Assembly: GCF_013179735.1 (NCBI RefSeq)
Contig: NZ_JABMEG010000001.1
Span: 1,674,001 to 1,738,000, forward strand
Origin: Permianibacter fluminis
GTDB lineage: Bacteria; Pseudomonadota; Gammaproteobacteria; Enterobacterales; Permianibacteraceae
Direction: 5' to 3'
Length of the DNA stretch: 64,000 nucleotides
Below, in pieces: positions 15,787-25,083 of the stretch. The position numbers and the translations under genes were made by a program. Below the pieces are notes generated by a model. The model searched no databases. It was given only the letters and a program-made list of their open reading frames with translations, and was not told where the DNA came from. How positions within the stretch are numbered: the first letter of the stretch is position 1; every line of letters begins with the position of its first letter.

Positions 15787-15971
15787 CCCCTCTCCCCAAC
15801 CCCCGCTCCGCGCCCCTGCCACTCGCTGACTCGTGGCGCTGCGGTGGAACGAAGCGGTGCTTCGCTAATTCCCACCTCGCCCCGCGAGGGGAGAGGGGCT
15901 AAAACATCGTATCGATCCGAAGCTTTGGTTCCCCTCCCCCCTCGCGGGGGAGGGGCTAGGGGAGAGGGGGC
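15787..15971. repeat. GC-rich palindromic repeat block with arm shared with 465-560
   Basis: Elements CCCCCTCTCCCCAACCCCCG (from about 15788), TCGCCCCGCGAGGGGAGAGG (about 15878) and CCCTCGCGGGGGAGGGGC, then TAGGGGAGAGGGGG (about 15939-15970), belong to the same family as 15241-15427. The section 15826-15902, with ACTCGTGGCGCTGCGG and GGAACGAAGC, is an inverted copy of 465-560. It forms the acnD-side border of the DUF559 gene. Confidence 0.7.
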
Positions 15972-15980
15972 TCCTTCAGA

Positions 15981-18572
15981 TCACGCTTTCGCCGCTTCCA
16001 AAAAGTCCTGGGCAAACCGTTGCAGCACACCGCCGGCTTCGTAAATTGACACTTCTTCAGCCGTGTCGAGTCGGCAGGTGACTTTGGCTTCGACGCGTTC
16101 ACCATTGCGACGATGAATGACCAGAGTCAGATCGGCGCGCGGGGTGCGGGCGCCGATCACGTCAAAGGTTTCAGTGCCGTCGAGGCCGAGCGTTTTGCGG
16201 TTGACGCCGGCTTTGAATTCCAGCGGCAGCACGCCCATGCCGATCAGGTTGGTGCGGTGGATGCGCTCGAAGCCTTCGGCAACAATCGCTTCGACGCCAG
16301 CAAGACGCACACCTTTTGCTGCCCAGTCACGCGAGCTGCCCTGGCCGTAATCGGCACCGGCGATGATGATCAGCGGCTGGCTGCGGTTCATGTAGGTTTC
16401 GATCGCTTCCCACATGCGCATGACTTTGCCTTCTGGTTCGACGCGGGCGAGCGAGCCTTTTTTCTGCTGGCCATCGACAAGGGCCATTTCGTTGATCAAG
16501 GTCGGGTTGGCGAAAGTGGCGCGCTGCGCGGTCAGGTGATCGCCGCGGTGAGTGGCGTAAGAGTTGAAGTCTTCTTCCGGCAAGCCCATTTTGGCGAGGT
16601 ATTCGCCGGCGGCGCTATTCAGCATGATCGCGTTCGATGGCGACAGGTGATCGGTGGTGATGTTGTCACCGAGCAGCGCCAGCGGCCGCATGCCTTTCAG
16701 CGTGCGCGGTTTGGCCAGTGCGCCTTCCCAGTACGGCGGCCGGCGGATATAGGTGCTCGGCGCGCGCCAATCGTAGAGCGGGCTGATTTGTTCATTGCTG
16801 GCCACGGCAGCAGTGAACATCGGCTCGTACACCTTGCGGAATTGTTCCGGCTTGACTGCCGCTTTGACAATGGCATCGATTTCTTCATCGCTCGGCCAGA
16901 TGTCTTTCAGCGTAACTGGTTTGCCGTTTTGGTCATGACCCAGCACATCTTTTTCGATATCAAAGCGGATACTGCCGGCAATCGCATACGCAACGACCAG
17001 CGGCGGCGAGGCAAGGAAAGCCTGCTTGGCATACGGGTGAATACGGCCGTCGAAGTTGCGGTTGCCAGACAGCACGGCGGTGGCGTACAGATCGCGGTCG
17101 ATGATTTCCTGCTGGATTTTCGGATCGAGCGCGCCGCTCATGCCGTTACAGGTGGTGCAGGCAAACGCGACGATGCCGAAGCCGAGCTTTTCCAGATCGT
17201 CTTTCAAGCCGGCTTCCTGCAAATACAGTTCAACGGTTTTCGAACCCGGCGCCAGCGAGCTTTTCACCCACGGCTTGCGCACCAGACCTTTGCGATTTGC
17301 GTTGCGTGCCAGCAGGCCGGCGGCGATGACGTTGCGCGGGTTCGAGGTGTTGGTGCAGCTGGTGATGGCGGCGATGATCACGGCGCCATCCGGCATCTGG
17401 CCAGCGGTTTCGGTGTACGACGCCACAATGCCTTTGGCGGCGAGCTCGGTGGTGGCAACGCGTGCATGCGGATTCGACGGACCGGCCATGTTGCGAACCA
17501 CACTCGACAGATCAAATGTCAGCGTGCGTTCGTACTGCGCGGTCTTCAATGCATCGGCCCAGAGGCCGGCCTGTTTGGCGTAGGTTTCGACCAGTTTCAC
17601 TTGCTCGTCGCTGCGGCCGGTCAGGCGCAGGTAATCAAGGGTTTGTTGATCGATGAAGAACATCGCGGCGGTGGCGCCGTATTCCGGTGCCATGTTGGAA
17701 ATGGTGGCGCGATCACCGAGCGTCAGTGCCGCGGCGCCTTCACCGCGAAATTCCAGATAAGCGCCAACGACTTTGGCTTTACGCAGGAATTCGGTCAGCG
17801 CCAGCACGATATCGGTAGCGGTGATGCCCGGTTGCGGTTTGCCGGTGAGCTCAACGCCAATGATGTCCGGCAGCCGCATCCAGGACGCGCGACCGAGCAT
17901 GACGTTTTCCGCTTCCAGACCGCCAACGCCGACCGCGATCACGCCGAGCGCGTCAACGTGCGGGGTGTGGCTGTCGGTGCCGACGCAGGTGTCAGGATAG
18001 GCGACGCCATCAAGCACGCCGATCACCGGTGACATCCGCTCCAGATTGATCTGGTGCATGATGCCGTTGCCCGGCGGGATCACATCGACATTGCGGAACG
18101 CTTTCTTGGTCCAGTTGATGAAGTGGAAACGATCTTCGTTGCGGCGATCTTCAATGGCGCGGTTTTTGGTAAATGCGTTCGGATCAAAACCGCCGCACTC
18201 GACTGCCAGCGAGTGGTCGACGATCAATTGCACTGGCACCACCGGATTCACTTTCGCCGGGTCGCCGCCTTGATCGGCAATCGCATCACGCAGACCGGCG
18301 AGATCAACCAGCGCGGTCTGGCCGAGAATGTCGTGGCAGACCACCCGGGCCGGGAACCACGGAAAGTCGCGGTCGCGCTTGCGCTCGATGAGTTGCAGCA
18401 GGCAATCATTGAGCATGGCCGGGTCGCATTTGCGCACCAGGTTCTCGGCATGAACGCGCGCGGTGTAAGGCAGACCGTCGTAGCTGCCGGGCTTCAGCGC
18501 CTCCACTGCCGCACGGGCATCAAACCAATCCAGGGTGGTACCGGCCAACTTCTTGCGAAAAGCGGTGTTCAT
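15981..18572 (-). CDS. acnD: Fe/S-dependent 2-methylisocitrate dehydratase
   Basis: The 863-residue protein is an aconitase-superfamily enzyme with the AcnD start MNTAFRKKLAGTTLDWFDAR. Cluster-binding cysteines are in SCTNTSNP and in ACTTCNGMSG. Other marks are VGTDSHTPHVDALGV, DNITTDHLSPS in the swivel domain and GADYGQGSSRDWAAKG. AcnD dehydrates 2-methylcitrate to 2-methylaconitate, which PrpF then isomerises; together they replace PrpD. Start ATG 18572 matches the family N terminus; the ribosome binding site is weak. It is the first gene of the acnD-DUF559-prpF group here. Without prpB/prpC nearby, the rest of the cycle must be encoded elsewhere. Length fits AcnD. Confidence 0.93.
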   Translation of the reverse strand: MNTAFRKKLAGTTLDWFDARAAVEALKPGSYDGLPYTARVHAENLVRKCDPAMLNDCLLQLIERKRDRDFPWFPARVVCHDILGQTALVDLAGLRDAIADQGGDPAKVNPVVPVQLIVDHSLAVECGGFDPNAFTKNRAIEDRRNEDRFHFINWTKKAFRNVDVIPPGNGIMHQINLERMSPVIGVLDGVAYPDTCVGTDSHTPHVDALGVIAVGVGGLEAENVMLGRASWMRLPDIIGVELTGKPQPGITATDIVLALTEFLRKAKVVGAYLEFRGEGAAALTLGDRATISNMAPEYGATAAMFFIDQQTLDYLRLTGRSDEQVKLVETYAKQAGLWADALKTAQYERTLTFDLSSVVRNMAGPSNPHARVATTELAAKGIVASYTETAGQMPDGAVIIAAITSCTNTSNPRNVIAAGLLARNANRKGLVRKPWVKSSLAPGSKTVELYLQEAGLKDDLEKLGFGIVAFACTTCNGMSGALDPKIQQEIIDRDLYATAVLSGNRNFDGRIHPYAKQAFLASPPLVVAYAIAGSIRFDIEKDVLGHDQNGKPVTLKDIWPSDEEIDAIVKAAVKPEQFRKVYEPMFTAAVASNEQISPLYDWRAPSTYIRRPPYWEGALAKPRTLKGMRPLALLGDNITTDHLSPSNAIMLNSAAGEYLAKMGLPEEDFNSYATHRGDHLTAQRATFANPTLINEMALVDGQQKKGSLARVEPEGKVMRMWEAIETYMNRSQPLIIIAGADYGQGSSRDWAAKGVRLAGVEAIVAEGFERIHRTNLIGMGVLPLEFKAGVNRKTLGLDGTETFDVIGARTPRADLTLVIHRRNGERVEAKVTCRLDTAEEVSIYEAGGVLQRFAQDFLEAAKA

Positions 18573-18929
18573 GATGAGAGGCATCCAGTGCGGGGTGGTG
18601 GTGGAGGGCAAGTGCCGAATTCGGCATTCAAACGTTTGTCCATTATCCGGAAAACGGGGCCGAGGGTCATCCGGCTTTGGTCGCATGCTCATGAAAAAAA
18701 CGCCCATCGAAGGGGCGCGACGAGCTGCCACTTATGAGGGCGTGGAATATAGCAGCGGTTCGGGCCGCTGTGGCCGTTGGCGGGCCAGAAAGGCGCCCGC
18801 CATGCCGGAGCGGAATGACGCCGACGGCGGCGGACGCAAGCCGCAGCCGCTGGCTCAAGGTACGCGGGCCGGGGCGGTCCACGTGCGACAGTCGGTGTGG
18901 CGTGCCGGCGCTCTATCGACCGGCCCGGC
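18573..18929. other. Spacer upstream of acnD without a recognised gene
   Basis: This 357-base stretch between acnD and the gene at 18930-20864 must hold the acnD promoter. Short open frames exist but none has a recognisable product or ribosome binding site. A CGCCCCTTCGATGGGCG-like imperfect hairpin at about 18702-18719 is the only structure noticed. Confidence 0.4.
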
Positions 18930-20864
18930 TCACTGCGTTCGCATCGGACCGATGTAGGCCTTGGCCCAGGCCAGCTTGGTAACGAACAGGGTCATGTCGA
19001 CCGGGTTTTCCGTGGTGCCGCCGTGATACCAGTTGAAGTCGAGGTAGGCGTGGCCCAGTTCGCGCGCGGGCCGGGTCGAGTAGGGCAGATATTCCGGCGT
19101 TTCGATTGGCAATGAGCGCATCACCATGCCGGTGCGTTTGAACGCGGCGCGACCGTCAATCCAGACATTGACCGAACCATCGGCGATCCAGCCCGGCGGT
19201 TCCGGCATCACGGTATTGAGATTGACCTCCATCTCCAGACAGTACCATTGGCCGGGATAAATCACGCCGCCGAGACCGCCGCGCTGGCCGAACATTTTGT
19301 CCTTGCCCTGATCGGTGATGCCGTATTTGTGGCCCGGTGGCTGGTTGGTCAGAAAGTCGTAAGTGTGCAAACCCAGACTGATCGCACCACCGCTGGGCGC
19401 GCCCATTTCCAGATTGCGAATGGCGTAAGACAGGCGCATCTGCCAGCCAAAACCGCCGCCACTGCTACCGCTGTAACCATAACGATTGGTGTGGCTCGGC
19501 GTGATGCCGGTTTTGCCTGCCATGTCGGTCCATATCGGCGCGCCGGTTGGCGAATGTCGGACTTCGTAGCGTTTGGCAAACGTGCTGTCGAGTGGCGTGC
19601 CGAACATGATGTAGTAACGGACAAAAATGCGCTTCAGCAAACCGAAATCTTCATCCGGTAAAAAAATCCGCGCGATGCTGGCGGTGGTGCCGGTGTGATC
19701 AATCACCGAGCCATTGGTCAGCCCCGGCTCAGCGGCCATCTTGACCCGCATTGCGCCAATGCCCGGTGCCAACGGCTTGAAGCCTTCACCGACATAGGTC
19801 GAGCTGACCAATTCGAAGTTGCTGCCGGCAGCAATATATTTGCCGAGATCGAGATAAGGAAACTTGCTGGTGTCTTTCGGGCCGCGGCCCCAGATGTCCG
19901 GACTGTAATTGCTCTCCGAGGTTACCGACAGTCCGCTGCTGGAAATGAAATCACTGCGCTGCGAGCCATCGCCATAACCGTGCACACCAATGACACTCGG
20001 AATATTTTGCAGCCCGGCATCGTAGAGCCCGGCACTGGCCGCGAGGCCCTGCTCAACCGGGTCGTTGTTGATCGGCGGATTGAGCAGATTGCCGGTGACG
20101 ATCGAACTGCTACCGGAGGTATGTTCGAGCACCGTGATGTTCAGCGATGCGCTGCGAACGGCTTTGGTCGGTTTGGCAAACTCCAGCACGACCGGCAAGG
20201 TTTGGCTCGGGCTGTTCGCCAGCACATAGGCTGACGAGGTCGACATTTTTGCCGAATAGATGGCATTCAACACGGCGCTGGTGCCGTCGGTGTAGATCAC
20301 ATTGATGCGCGGATACGCCGTGGGGTGGCGCCAACCGGCGATGACGCGCGCGGCGCTGCCCGGCTTCATCAGCATGGCGTTCCACGTGTGGCGCGTCAGC
20401 ACCGCATTCATCAGTGCCGTGACATCAACAGTGTGGGTAACCGCTCCGGCAACGGGCGGTTTTTTGGCATCGAAGCTGAACCACGGCGTCGGGCCCTGGG
20501 CAATGCCATTGCGATCCAGCCAATCACCACCAACGTGCAACCAATACCAACCGGACGAGTTGTCAACGTAAGTCGCGGTGATGCCATGGCTGCGCCAACT
20601 GTACGGTTCGCCGCCGAGCTGACTCGGGCTGTAATCCGTTGGCGTAGGTTGCGACAGCCGGTCGGTCTGTAATCGATACTTGATAGGGCCGCTATTCACC
20701 AGCGGCGGCGTGTAGCTGAGCCAACCGGTGTCGGCGGCAGCCAATTGCAGATCATTGAACAGCTGAAATTGACTTTCGGTCGGGTTGGTGACCGCTGGCA
20801 ACGGCGCAACGACGGGATAGGCCAGGTTAACGTTGTCATCGACTGCAGCATCTGTTGCGTTCAT
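18930..20864 (-). CDS. Large unknown protein, probable beta-sandwich / polysaccharide-lyase-like
   Basis: The 644-residue protein starts at ATG 20864 with a strong GAGGTGG site. It has no signal peptide or membrane segment that I can see. It is rich in Ser, Thr, Gly and aromatic residues. The middle part has VDVTALMNAVLTRHTWNAML and INVIYTDGTSAVLNAIYS; the C-terminal part has RIFVRYYIMFGTP, GFGWQMRLSYAIRN, GQWYCLEMEVNLNTV and GSVNVWIDGRAAF. These last stretches resemble concanavalin-like carbohydrate-binding or alginate-lyase-like (PL14/PL20 type) sheets, but the match is by eye and weak. It stands alone on the minus strand. Possible roles include glycan binding or export by a leaderless route. 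I do not assign a function. Confidence 0.7.
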   Translation of the reverse strand: MNATDAAVDDNVNLAYPVVAPLPAVTNPTESQFQLFNDLQLAAADTGWLSYTPPLVNSGPIKYRLQTDRLSQPTPTDYSPSQLGGEPYSWRSHGITATYVDNSSGWYWLHVGGDWLDRNGIAQGPTPWFSFDAKKPPVAGAVTHTVDVTALMNAVLTRHTWNAMLMKPGSAARVIAGWRHPTAYPRINVIYTDGTSAVLNAIYSAKMSTSSAYVLANSPSQTLPVVLEFAKPTKAVRSASLNITVLEHTSGSSSIVTGNLLNPPINNDPVEQGLAASAGLYDAGLQNIPSVIGVHGYGDGSQRSDFISSSGLSVTSESNYSPDIWGRGPKDTSKFPYLDLGKYIAAGSNFELVSSTYVGEGFKPLAPGIGAMRVKMAAEPGLTNGSVIDHTGTTASIARIFLPDEDFGLLKRIFVRYYIMFGTPLDSTFAKRYEVRHSPTGAPIWTDMAGKTGITPSHTNRYGYSGSSGGGFGWQMRLSYAIRNLEMGAPSGGAISLGLHTYDFLTNQPPGHKYGITDQGKDKMFGQRGGLGGVIYPGQWYCLEMEVNLNTVMPEPPGWIADGSVNVWIDGRAAFKRTGMVMRSLPIETPEYLPYSTRPARELGHAYLDFNWYHGGTTENPVDMTLFVTKLAWAKAYIGPMRTQ

Positions 20865-21364
20865 GTGCCACCTCGCTTGATGTTCGTGCCCTGTCATGCT
20901 CGACTGACGGATGGTGTGCTTCCGTGGGCAAGCATTGCTGGTGTGGGTTTTTCGATCCTCGCGTGATGGGGCGCCGATGAATTGTAGATCCTGCTGTGTG
21001 ATGCGGGCGTGAAGATGTCGGACAGCGCACAAAACGGCATAAGGGTCAATTGGTTGCAACAGTCGCCGGGCTTATGTGCGATTTGGAAGCGCTTGGTGTT
21101 TGCAGGGCGATGCGTGTGCAGACCTCAAATCTAAAGCAAAGCCATCGGAGAGTGCGTGACAAACGATTGATGCAACGTGCTGAAGCTCGGTTATTGGTGT
21201 TGGTTCAAGGCGTTGATACGCTGAGAATGCAAGGCGATAGGTGTCGGCACATTGCGCAACTGTAAAGAGTTGAGGGCTGAGTGTGTTTTTGCGTGAGCTG
21301 CTGTAAAGAATGGCGGGCCGAGCCCGCGCATCTTTACAGTATTGATTGCTGGTGTCAGGAATTT
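20865..21364. other. 500-base spacer without a gene
   Basis: Between the unknown protein gene and the ThDP enzyme gene there is no convincing coding frame. The stretch should contain the promoter of the 18930-20864 gene near 20870-20950 and ends in the hairpin at 21301-21339. The base composition is less GC-rich than the flanking genes. Confidence 0.4.
21301..21339 (-). terminator. Terminator-like hairpin after the ThDP enzyme gene
   Basis: CTGTAAAGA at 21301 pairs with TCTTTACAG ending at 21339, and the stem goes on with GGCGGG/CCCGC, giving a long, nearly complete inverted repeat just beyond the stop codon at 21365. There is no long T-run, so rho-independent action is likely but not certain. 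Confidence 0.55.
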
Positions 21365-23023
21365 TTATGGGGCGATTTTTCGCTTCAGTGTTTTTGCCAG
21401 TGACCGGGGCAGGCTTGGCAGCGCACGCAGCAGCCACGGCAACACTTTTCGTTTGACGCCGTTCAGTGACTCCGGCACGACCGCTTCGATCAGATGCGGG
21501 CCCGGCATCGCCAAGGCATATTCCATCGCTTTGACCAACTCCTCGGCCGTGCTGACCCGCACAGCGTGCACGCCCATGCCTTGACCGAGCTGGGCGAAGT
21601 TCAGCACCGGCCCGTTGAGATCAAGCTGAGATTTGGCTTTCGGGCCAATTTTTTGCGCACCGACCCGCTCCAGTTCGACATTGAGCACGGAGTACGAGGC
21701 ATTGTTGAAAATGATCGCGGTGACGTTCAGGTTTTCGCGCGCCATCGTCCACAGCGATTGAATGGTGTACATCGCGGTACCATCGCCGATCAAGGCCAGC
21801 ACCGGCCGGTCCGGGCACGCAATCGCCGCGCCGATGGCATTGGGCAAACCCTGACCGATGGCGCCACCAGTCAACGTGATCAGATCGTGGCGCGGGGCAC
21901 CTGCTGTCATTGCCGACAACAGCAGACCCGAGGTGATCGCTTCATCAATGACGATGGCATTGTCCGGCAGCAGATGGCCGACGGCCTTGCAGACTTTTTC
22001 GGCGGTCAGTTTGCCGCGCGGCCGACCCGGTCGTTGCGCGGGTTGCAACAAGGGCGCGGTGTTTTCTGCTGCCAGTGCTGCGGCGAGTTTTTGCAAGCTG
22101 GCGGCACTGTCCTGCGCCGGCGTTGCCAGCGTGAATACGGTGCAGCTGTCCGGAACCAGATAACTTTTTTTGCCCGGATAGGCAAAGAACGATACCGGCG
22201 CTTTTGCATCGACCAGAATCAATTGTTCGATATCGGCGAGCTGCACGCTGGCGAGTTCGGCGAGATAGGCAATGCGCTCAACCGCTGGCAAGCCGGCGCC
22301 GCGTTCGAGCCGGGTCGGAAATACTTCGGCGAGCAATTTGACGCCGCTGTGCGCGGCGATGCGCGCCGCCGCCAGCAAGCTGGGCTCACGCAGCGCGCGG
22401 CCACCGAGCAGCAATGCGGTTTTCTTGCCGGAGCGGATGGCTTCGGCAATGGTGTTAATCGTTGTCGCATCCGCAGCGGCGGGAGTCGGCTGCGGTGGTG
22501 GCGGGCAGGGCACGCCGCCGTCGCCCCATGAGACATCGGCCGGCAGAATCAGCGTTGCCACTTGACCGGGCAAACCGCGCGCGGCGCTGACCGCCGCAAC
22601 GGCGTCCTTGCACAGATCAGCGGTGCTCTTCGCGGTGCGGACAAAACCGGGCGAGACATTGCGCGCCACCGTTTCGATATCGGACTGCAATTGCGCATCG
22701 AACGGCACGTGGTAGGTTGCGTGATCGCCAACAATATTGACCATCGGCACCTTGCCCTTGCGGGCGTTGTGCAAATTCGCGAGGCCATTGCCAAGGCCGC
22801 AGCCGAGATGCAGCAGCGTCGCGGCCGGTTTGTCGGCCATCCGGGCATAGCCGTCGGCAGCGCCGGTGGCGACACCTTCAAACAAGGCCAGCACGGCGCG
22901 CATGCGCGGCTCGCTGTCGAGCGCCGCAACAAAATGCATTTCGCTGGTGCCGGGATTGGTGAAGCACACTTCAATGCCGGCATCTACCAGCGTTTTCATC
23001 AGGGCTTGCGCGCCATTGGCCAT
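21365..23023 (-). CDS. Thiamine diphosphate-dependent enzyme, acetolactate synthase / benzoylformate decarboxylase-like
   Basis: The 552-residue protein has the three-domain ThDP fold. The N-terminal domain has the activating Glu in ALFEGVATGAADGYARM (about residue 49). The C-terminal PP domain has LIGDGTAMYTIQSLW and ends its cofactor motif with IIFNNASYSVL. The central domain (about 190-340) keeps the Rossmann-like form (KTALLLGGRALREPS). Annotated relatives are called acetolactate synthase large subunit, yet no ilvH-type small subunit is adjacent and the residues seen do not define the substrate. It lies 222 bp downstream of the FAD dehydrogenase gene on the same strand, with an AraC regulator divergent, which suggests a catabolic pair for a 2-keto acid or similar. 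Carboligase or decarboxylase action is undecided. Confidence 0.85.
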   Translation of the reverse strand: MANGAQALMKTLVDAGIEVCFTNPGTSEMHFVAALDSEPRMRAVLALFEGVATGAADGYARMADKPAATLLHLGCGLGNGLANLHNARKGKVPMVNIVGDHATYHVPFDAQLQSDIETVARNVSPGFVRTAKSTADLCKDAVAAVSAARGLPGQVATLILPADVSWGDGGVPCPPPPQPTPAAADATTINTIAEAIRSGKKTALLLGGRALREPSLLAAARIAAHSGVKLLAEVFPTRLERGAGLPAVERIAYLAELASVQLADIEQLILVDAKAPVSFFAYPGKKSYLVPDSCTVFTLATPAQDSAASLQKLAAALAAENTAPLLQPAQRPGRPRGKLTAEKVCKAVGHLLPDNAIVIDEAITSGLLLSAMTAGAPRHDLITLTGGAIGQGLPNAIGAAIACPDRPVLALIGDGTAMYTIQSLWTMARENLNVTAIIFNNASYSVLNVELERVGAQKIGPKAKSQLDLNGPVLNFAQLGQGMGVHAVRVSTAEELVKAMEYALAMPGPHLIEAVVPESLNGVKRKVLPWLLRALPSLPRSLAKTLKRKIAP

Positions 23024-23085
23024 TGTTGTTCTCCTTTTAATTTCGGTCGCAGCGATGTTGAGATCGCTAGCGAGTTGTCGTTCTT

Positions 23086-23213
23086 CCTCCCCTCCTTGGC
23101 AAGGAGGGGCTGGGGGTGGTTCAACTCAGGACGATTTGCGTTAGCAGAAAACGCAGTGATTCATTTCGGACTCCGCAACCACCCCTCACCCCTCCTTAAA
23201 AAGGAGGGGGATC
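23086..23213. repeat. Paired inverted CCCCTCCTT elements, copy A
   Basis: The left arm CCTCCCCTCCTTGGCAAGGA, then GGGGCTGGGGGTGGTTCAA, and the right arm GCAACCACCCCTCACCCCTC, then CTTAAAAAGGAGGGGGATCA, are inverted relative to each other around a 58-base spacer. Each arm has its own CTCCTT-AAGGAG hairpin. Three more such pairs are at 35571, 42150 and 44461. Here it separates the ThDP and FAD enzyme genes. Confidence 0.85.
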
Positions 23214-23245
23214 ACATCTACTTTCAGATCACGCGGCGCGCTGTG

Positions 23246-24859
23246 TCAGCTACCCGCCACAATCGATCGTGCTGCCGCTTTCGCGGTCAGAATACAGCCG
23301 GGCAGGAACGTGCCTTCCAGCGAACGTTTGCCGCTGGCGCCACCGCCACCAAAGCCGGCTGCCTCGCCAACACAATACAGTCCCGGCACCGGTTCGCCAC
23401 GGCCGTCGAGCACGCGGCTGTGCAAATCGGTCTGCAAACCGCCAAGGCTTTTGCGGGTGATGAGTTGCATCTGGATCGCGATAAACGGCCCTGCGCCCGA
23501 CAGTTGCAGCGGTTTGGGTGCGCATGTGCGCAATTTGTCCGGGCCCCATTGCCGTGCGTGCAGGATACGCCGGAGCTGATCGTCGTTTTCCAGTTTGCTA
23601 CCGTTCACGAAATTGGCATCAAAGGCATCGGCGGTTGCTTGCAATACGGCAGGGTCGATGTCATGCGAGCAGGTCAGCGCATTCATTTTTCCGGCAAGTT
23701 CTGCGAGCGTATCGGCAACCAGAAAATGCCGGCTCTCACTTTGCATCTGCCTGACCAGTCGGTGATTGCCGAACAGCGTTTCTTTCAGGAACAGCGGGAA
23801 CTGCTTGTCGCGAATGCGTTGATTGTGCTCGGCACCCGAGATGGCAAATTCTTTCGCGGCGATGCGCCAGTTGAGCAGATGCCAGGTCCACGGTTTTTCC
23901 TGTGCCGCGACGCGCTGACAGAGCCAATGGGTGTCAAAGCCGGTGACCAGCGGCTCGGGGCCGATACGCTCACCTTTGTGATTGAGCCAGAGCGCCGATT
24001 TGCACGGAATGGTCGACAGGCCGTGACCAGCAAAATGCGGATACGGATGTGGAAAGCCGGCGGCGTAATTCCACATTTCGCCGGCGTTGCGAAGTTGTCC
24101 GCCAAAACGATCTTCAACCTCGTGATGCAGCCGGCCGTCCGCAAACGGGTGCGCACCGTTCAGCATCGTGGCCGGTACTGGCCGATCCCGCGGCCAGTTC
24201 CGCCGGCATTCACTGTGTTCGCCATTGATGCCACCCACGGCGAGCACCACGCGCTCGGCGCGCAGCGCAATCTCGGCGCCAGTGCTGTCGTTGATCGCCA
24301 GCGCGCTATCAATGCGGCCGCTGCTGTGGGTAAGCCCGGTGACGCGATGACCGTGCAGCAGCGTCAGCCGACCATCGCGGTTGGCGCGTTGCAGCGCGGC
24401 GATGAGACAACGCGTCAGTTCACGCGACGTGCCCCAGACCACGTGATAACGCGGCAGGCTGTTGCCCTCACCAAAGCGGCCGCGCTCGACCCAGTTCACC
24501 GCTGGCAGAAACGAAATGCCTTCGCCGCGCAGCCAGTCGTACACCTCAGCGCGCGAATGCTCGACGTAGTAACGCGCCCAGCGCTGTTGCCAGCCGTCCT
24601 CATCGGCAAGTTCGCCAAAGCGCAGCCAGTCGCGCAGCGCGATCTCCGGTGTATCCGGAATTTTCATTTTCGCTTGCAGCGGTGTGCCGACCAACGCCAT
24701 GCCGCCAAACGCCCACAGCGCCAGCCCGCCAAACCGCTCCGGCGTGTCGCGGTCCACCAGCGTCACCGACTTGCCGGCGCGCAACAGCTCCAGCGCCGTG
24801 ACAATGCCGGCAAGGCCGCCGCCGACGACCAACACATCCGAATGTGGCTTGGGGTTCAT
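23246..24859 (-). CDS. FAD-binding dehydrogenase (KsdD / fumarate reductase flavoprotein-like)
   Basis: The 537-residue protein begins with the dinucleotide-binding motif VLVVGGGLAGIVTALELLRAG and acidic VDRD. It keeps the second FAD motif LYCVGEAAGFGGGGASGKRS and an ERVVLAVGG segment, the layout of FAD-binding dehydrogenases related to 3-ketosteroid delta-1-dehydrogenase and fumarate reductase flavoproteins. There are no heme or iron-sulfur motifs and no signal peptide. I chose ATG 24859 (AGGAG five bases upstream) over the GTG one codon earlier. It probably precedes the ThDP enzyme in one transcript, although a repeat pair lies between. The oxidised substrate is unknown. Confidence 0.87.
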   Translation of the reverse strand: MNPKPHSDVLVVGGGLAGIVTALELLRAGKSVTLVDRDTPERFGGLALWAFGGMALVGTPLQAKMKIPDTPEIALRDWLRFGELADEDGWQQRWARYYVEHSRAEVYDWLRGEGISFLPAVNWVERGRFGEGNSLPRYHVVWGTSRELTRCLIAALQRANRDGRLTLLHGHRVTGLTHSSGRIDSALAINDSTGAEIALRAERVVLAVGGINGEHSECRRNWPRDRPVPATMLNGAHPFADGRLHHEVEDRFGGQLRNAGEMWNYAAGFPHPYPHFAGHGLSTIPCKSALWLNHKGERIGPEPLVTGFDTHWLCQRVAAQEKPWTWHLLNWRIAAKEFAISGAEHNQRIRDKQFPLFLKETLFGNHRLVRQMQSESRHFLVADTLAELAGKMNALTCSHDIDPAVLQATADAFDANFVNGSKLENDDQLRRILHARQWGPDKLRTCAPKPLQLSGAGPFIAIQMQLITRKSLGGLQTDLHSRVLDGRGEPVPGLYCVGEAAGFGGGGASGKRSLEGTFLPGCILTAKAAARSIVAGS

Positions 24860-24898
24860 CACATCTCCTGATCAGGGCAATCGAGCGATGCTTCTTTG

Positions 24899-24940
24899 TC
24901 CCCTCCCCCTTGGCGGGGGAGGGGTAGGGGAGAGGGGGGG
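24899..24940. repeat. Single GC-rich palindrome, CCCTCTCCCC family
   Basis: CCCCTCCCCCTTGGCGGGGG followed by AGGGGTAGGGGAGAGGGGGG is one unit of the family seen at 413, 15241 and 15787. It lies between the FAD dehydrogenase gene and the divergent AraC gene. Confidence 0.7.
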
Positions 24941-25083
24941 ACCGGCTACGAAGCTCGGATTCCACCAGCAGAAATTCACTCTGCTTTTTACCTCGCCCTG
25001 TTGCGAACCAAGATAGCCCGCTAAGATGCCGCCATGATTGACTTTATGGGTCAGCTAAATTGACTTTGCAGGCCACTGTCTCG

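Noticed and set aside
14373-15902. Plus-strand open frame of 509 residues
   Set aside because: It is antisense to prpF and DUF559 and passes through palindromic repeats; composition is that of a shadow frame.
21072-21437. Minus-strand open frame of 121 residues in the spacer before the ThDP enzyme gene end
   Set aside because: It overlaps the end of the ThDP gene, passes through the terminator-like hairpin and shows no domain.
23086-23213. Insertion sequence
   Set aside because: The inverted arms enclose only about 58 bases and no transposase, so it is a paired palindromic repeat.
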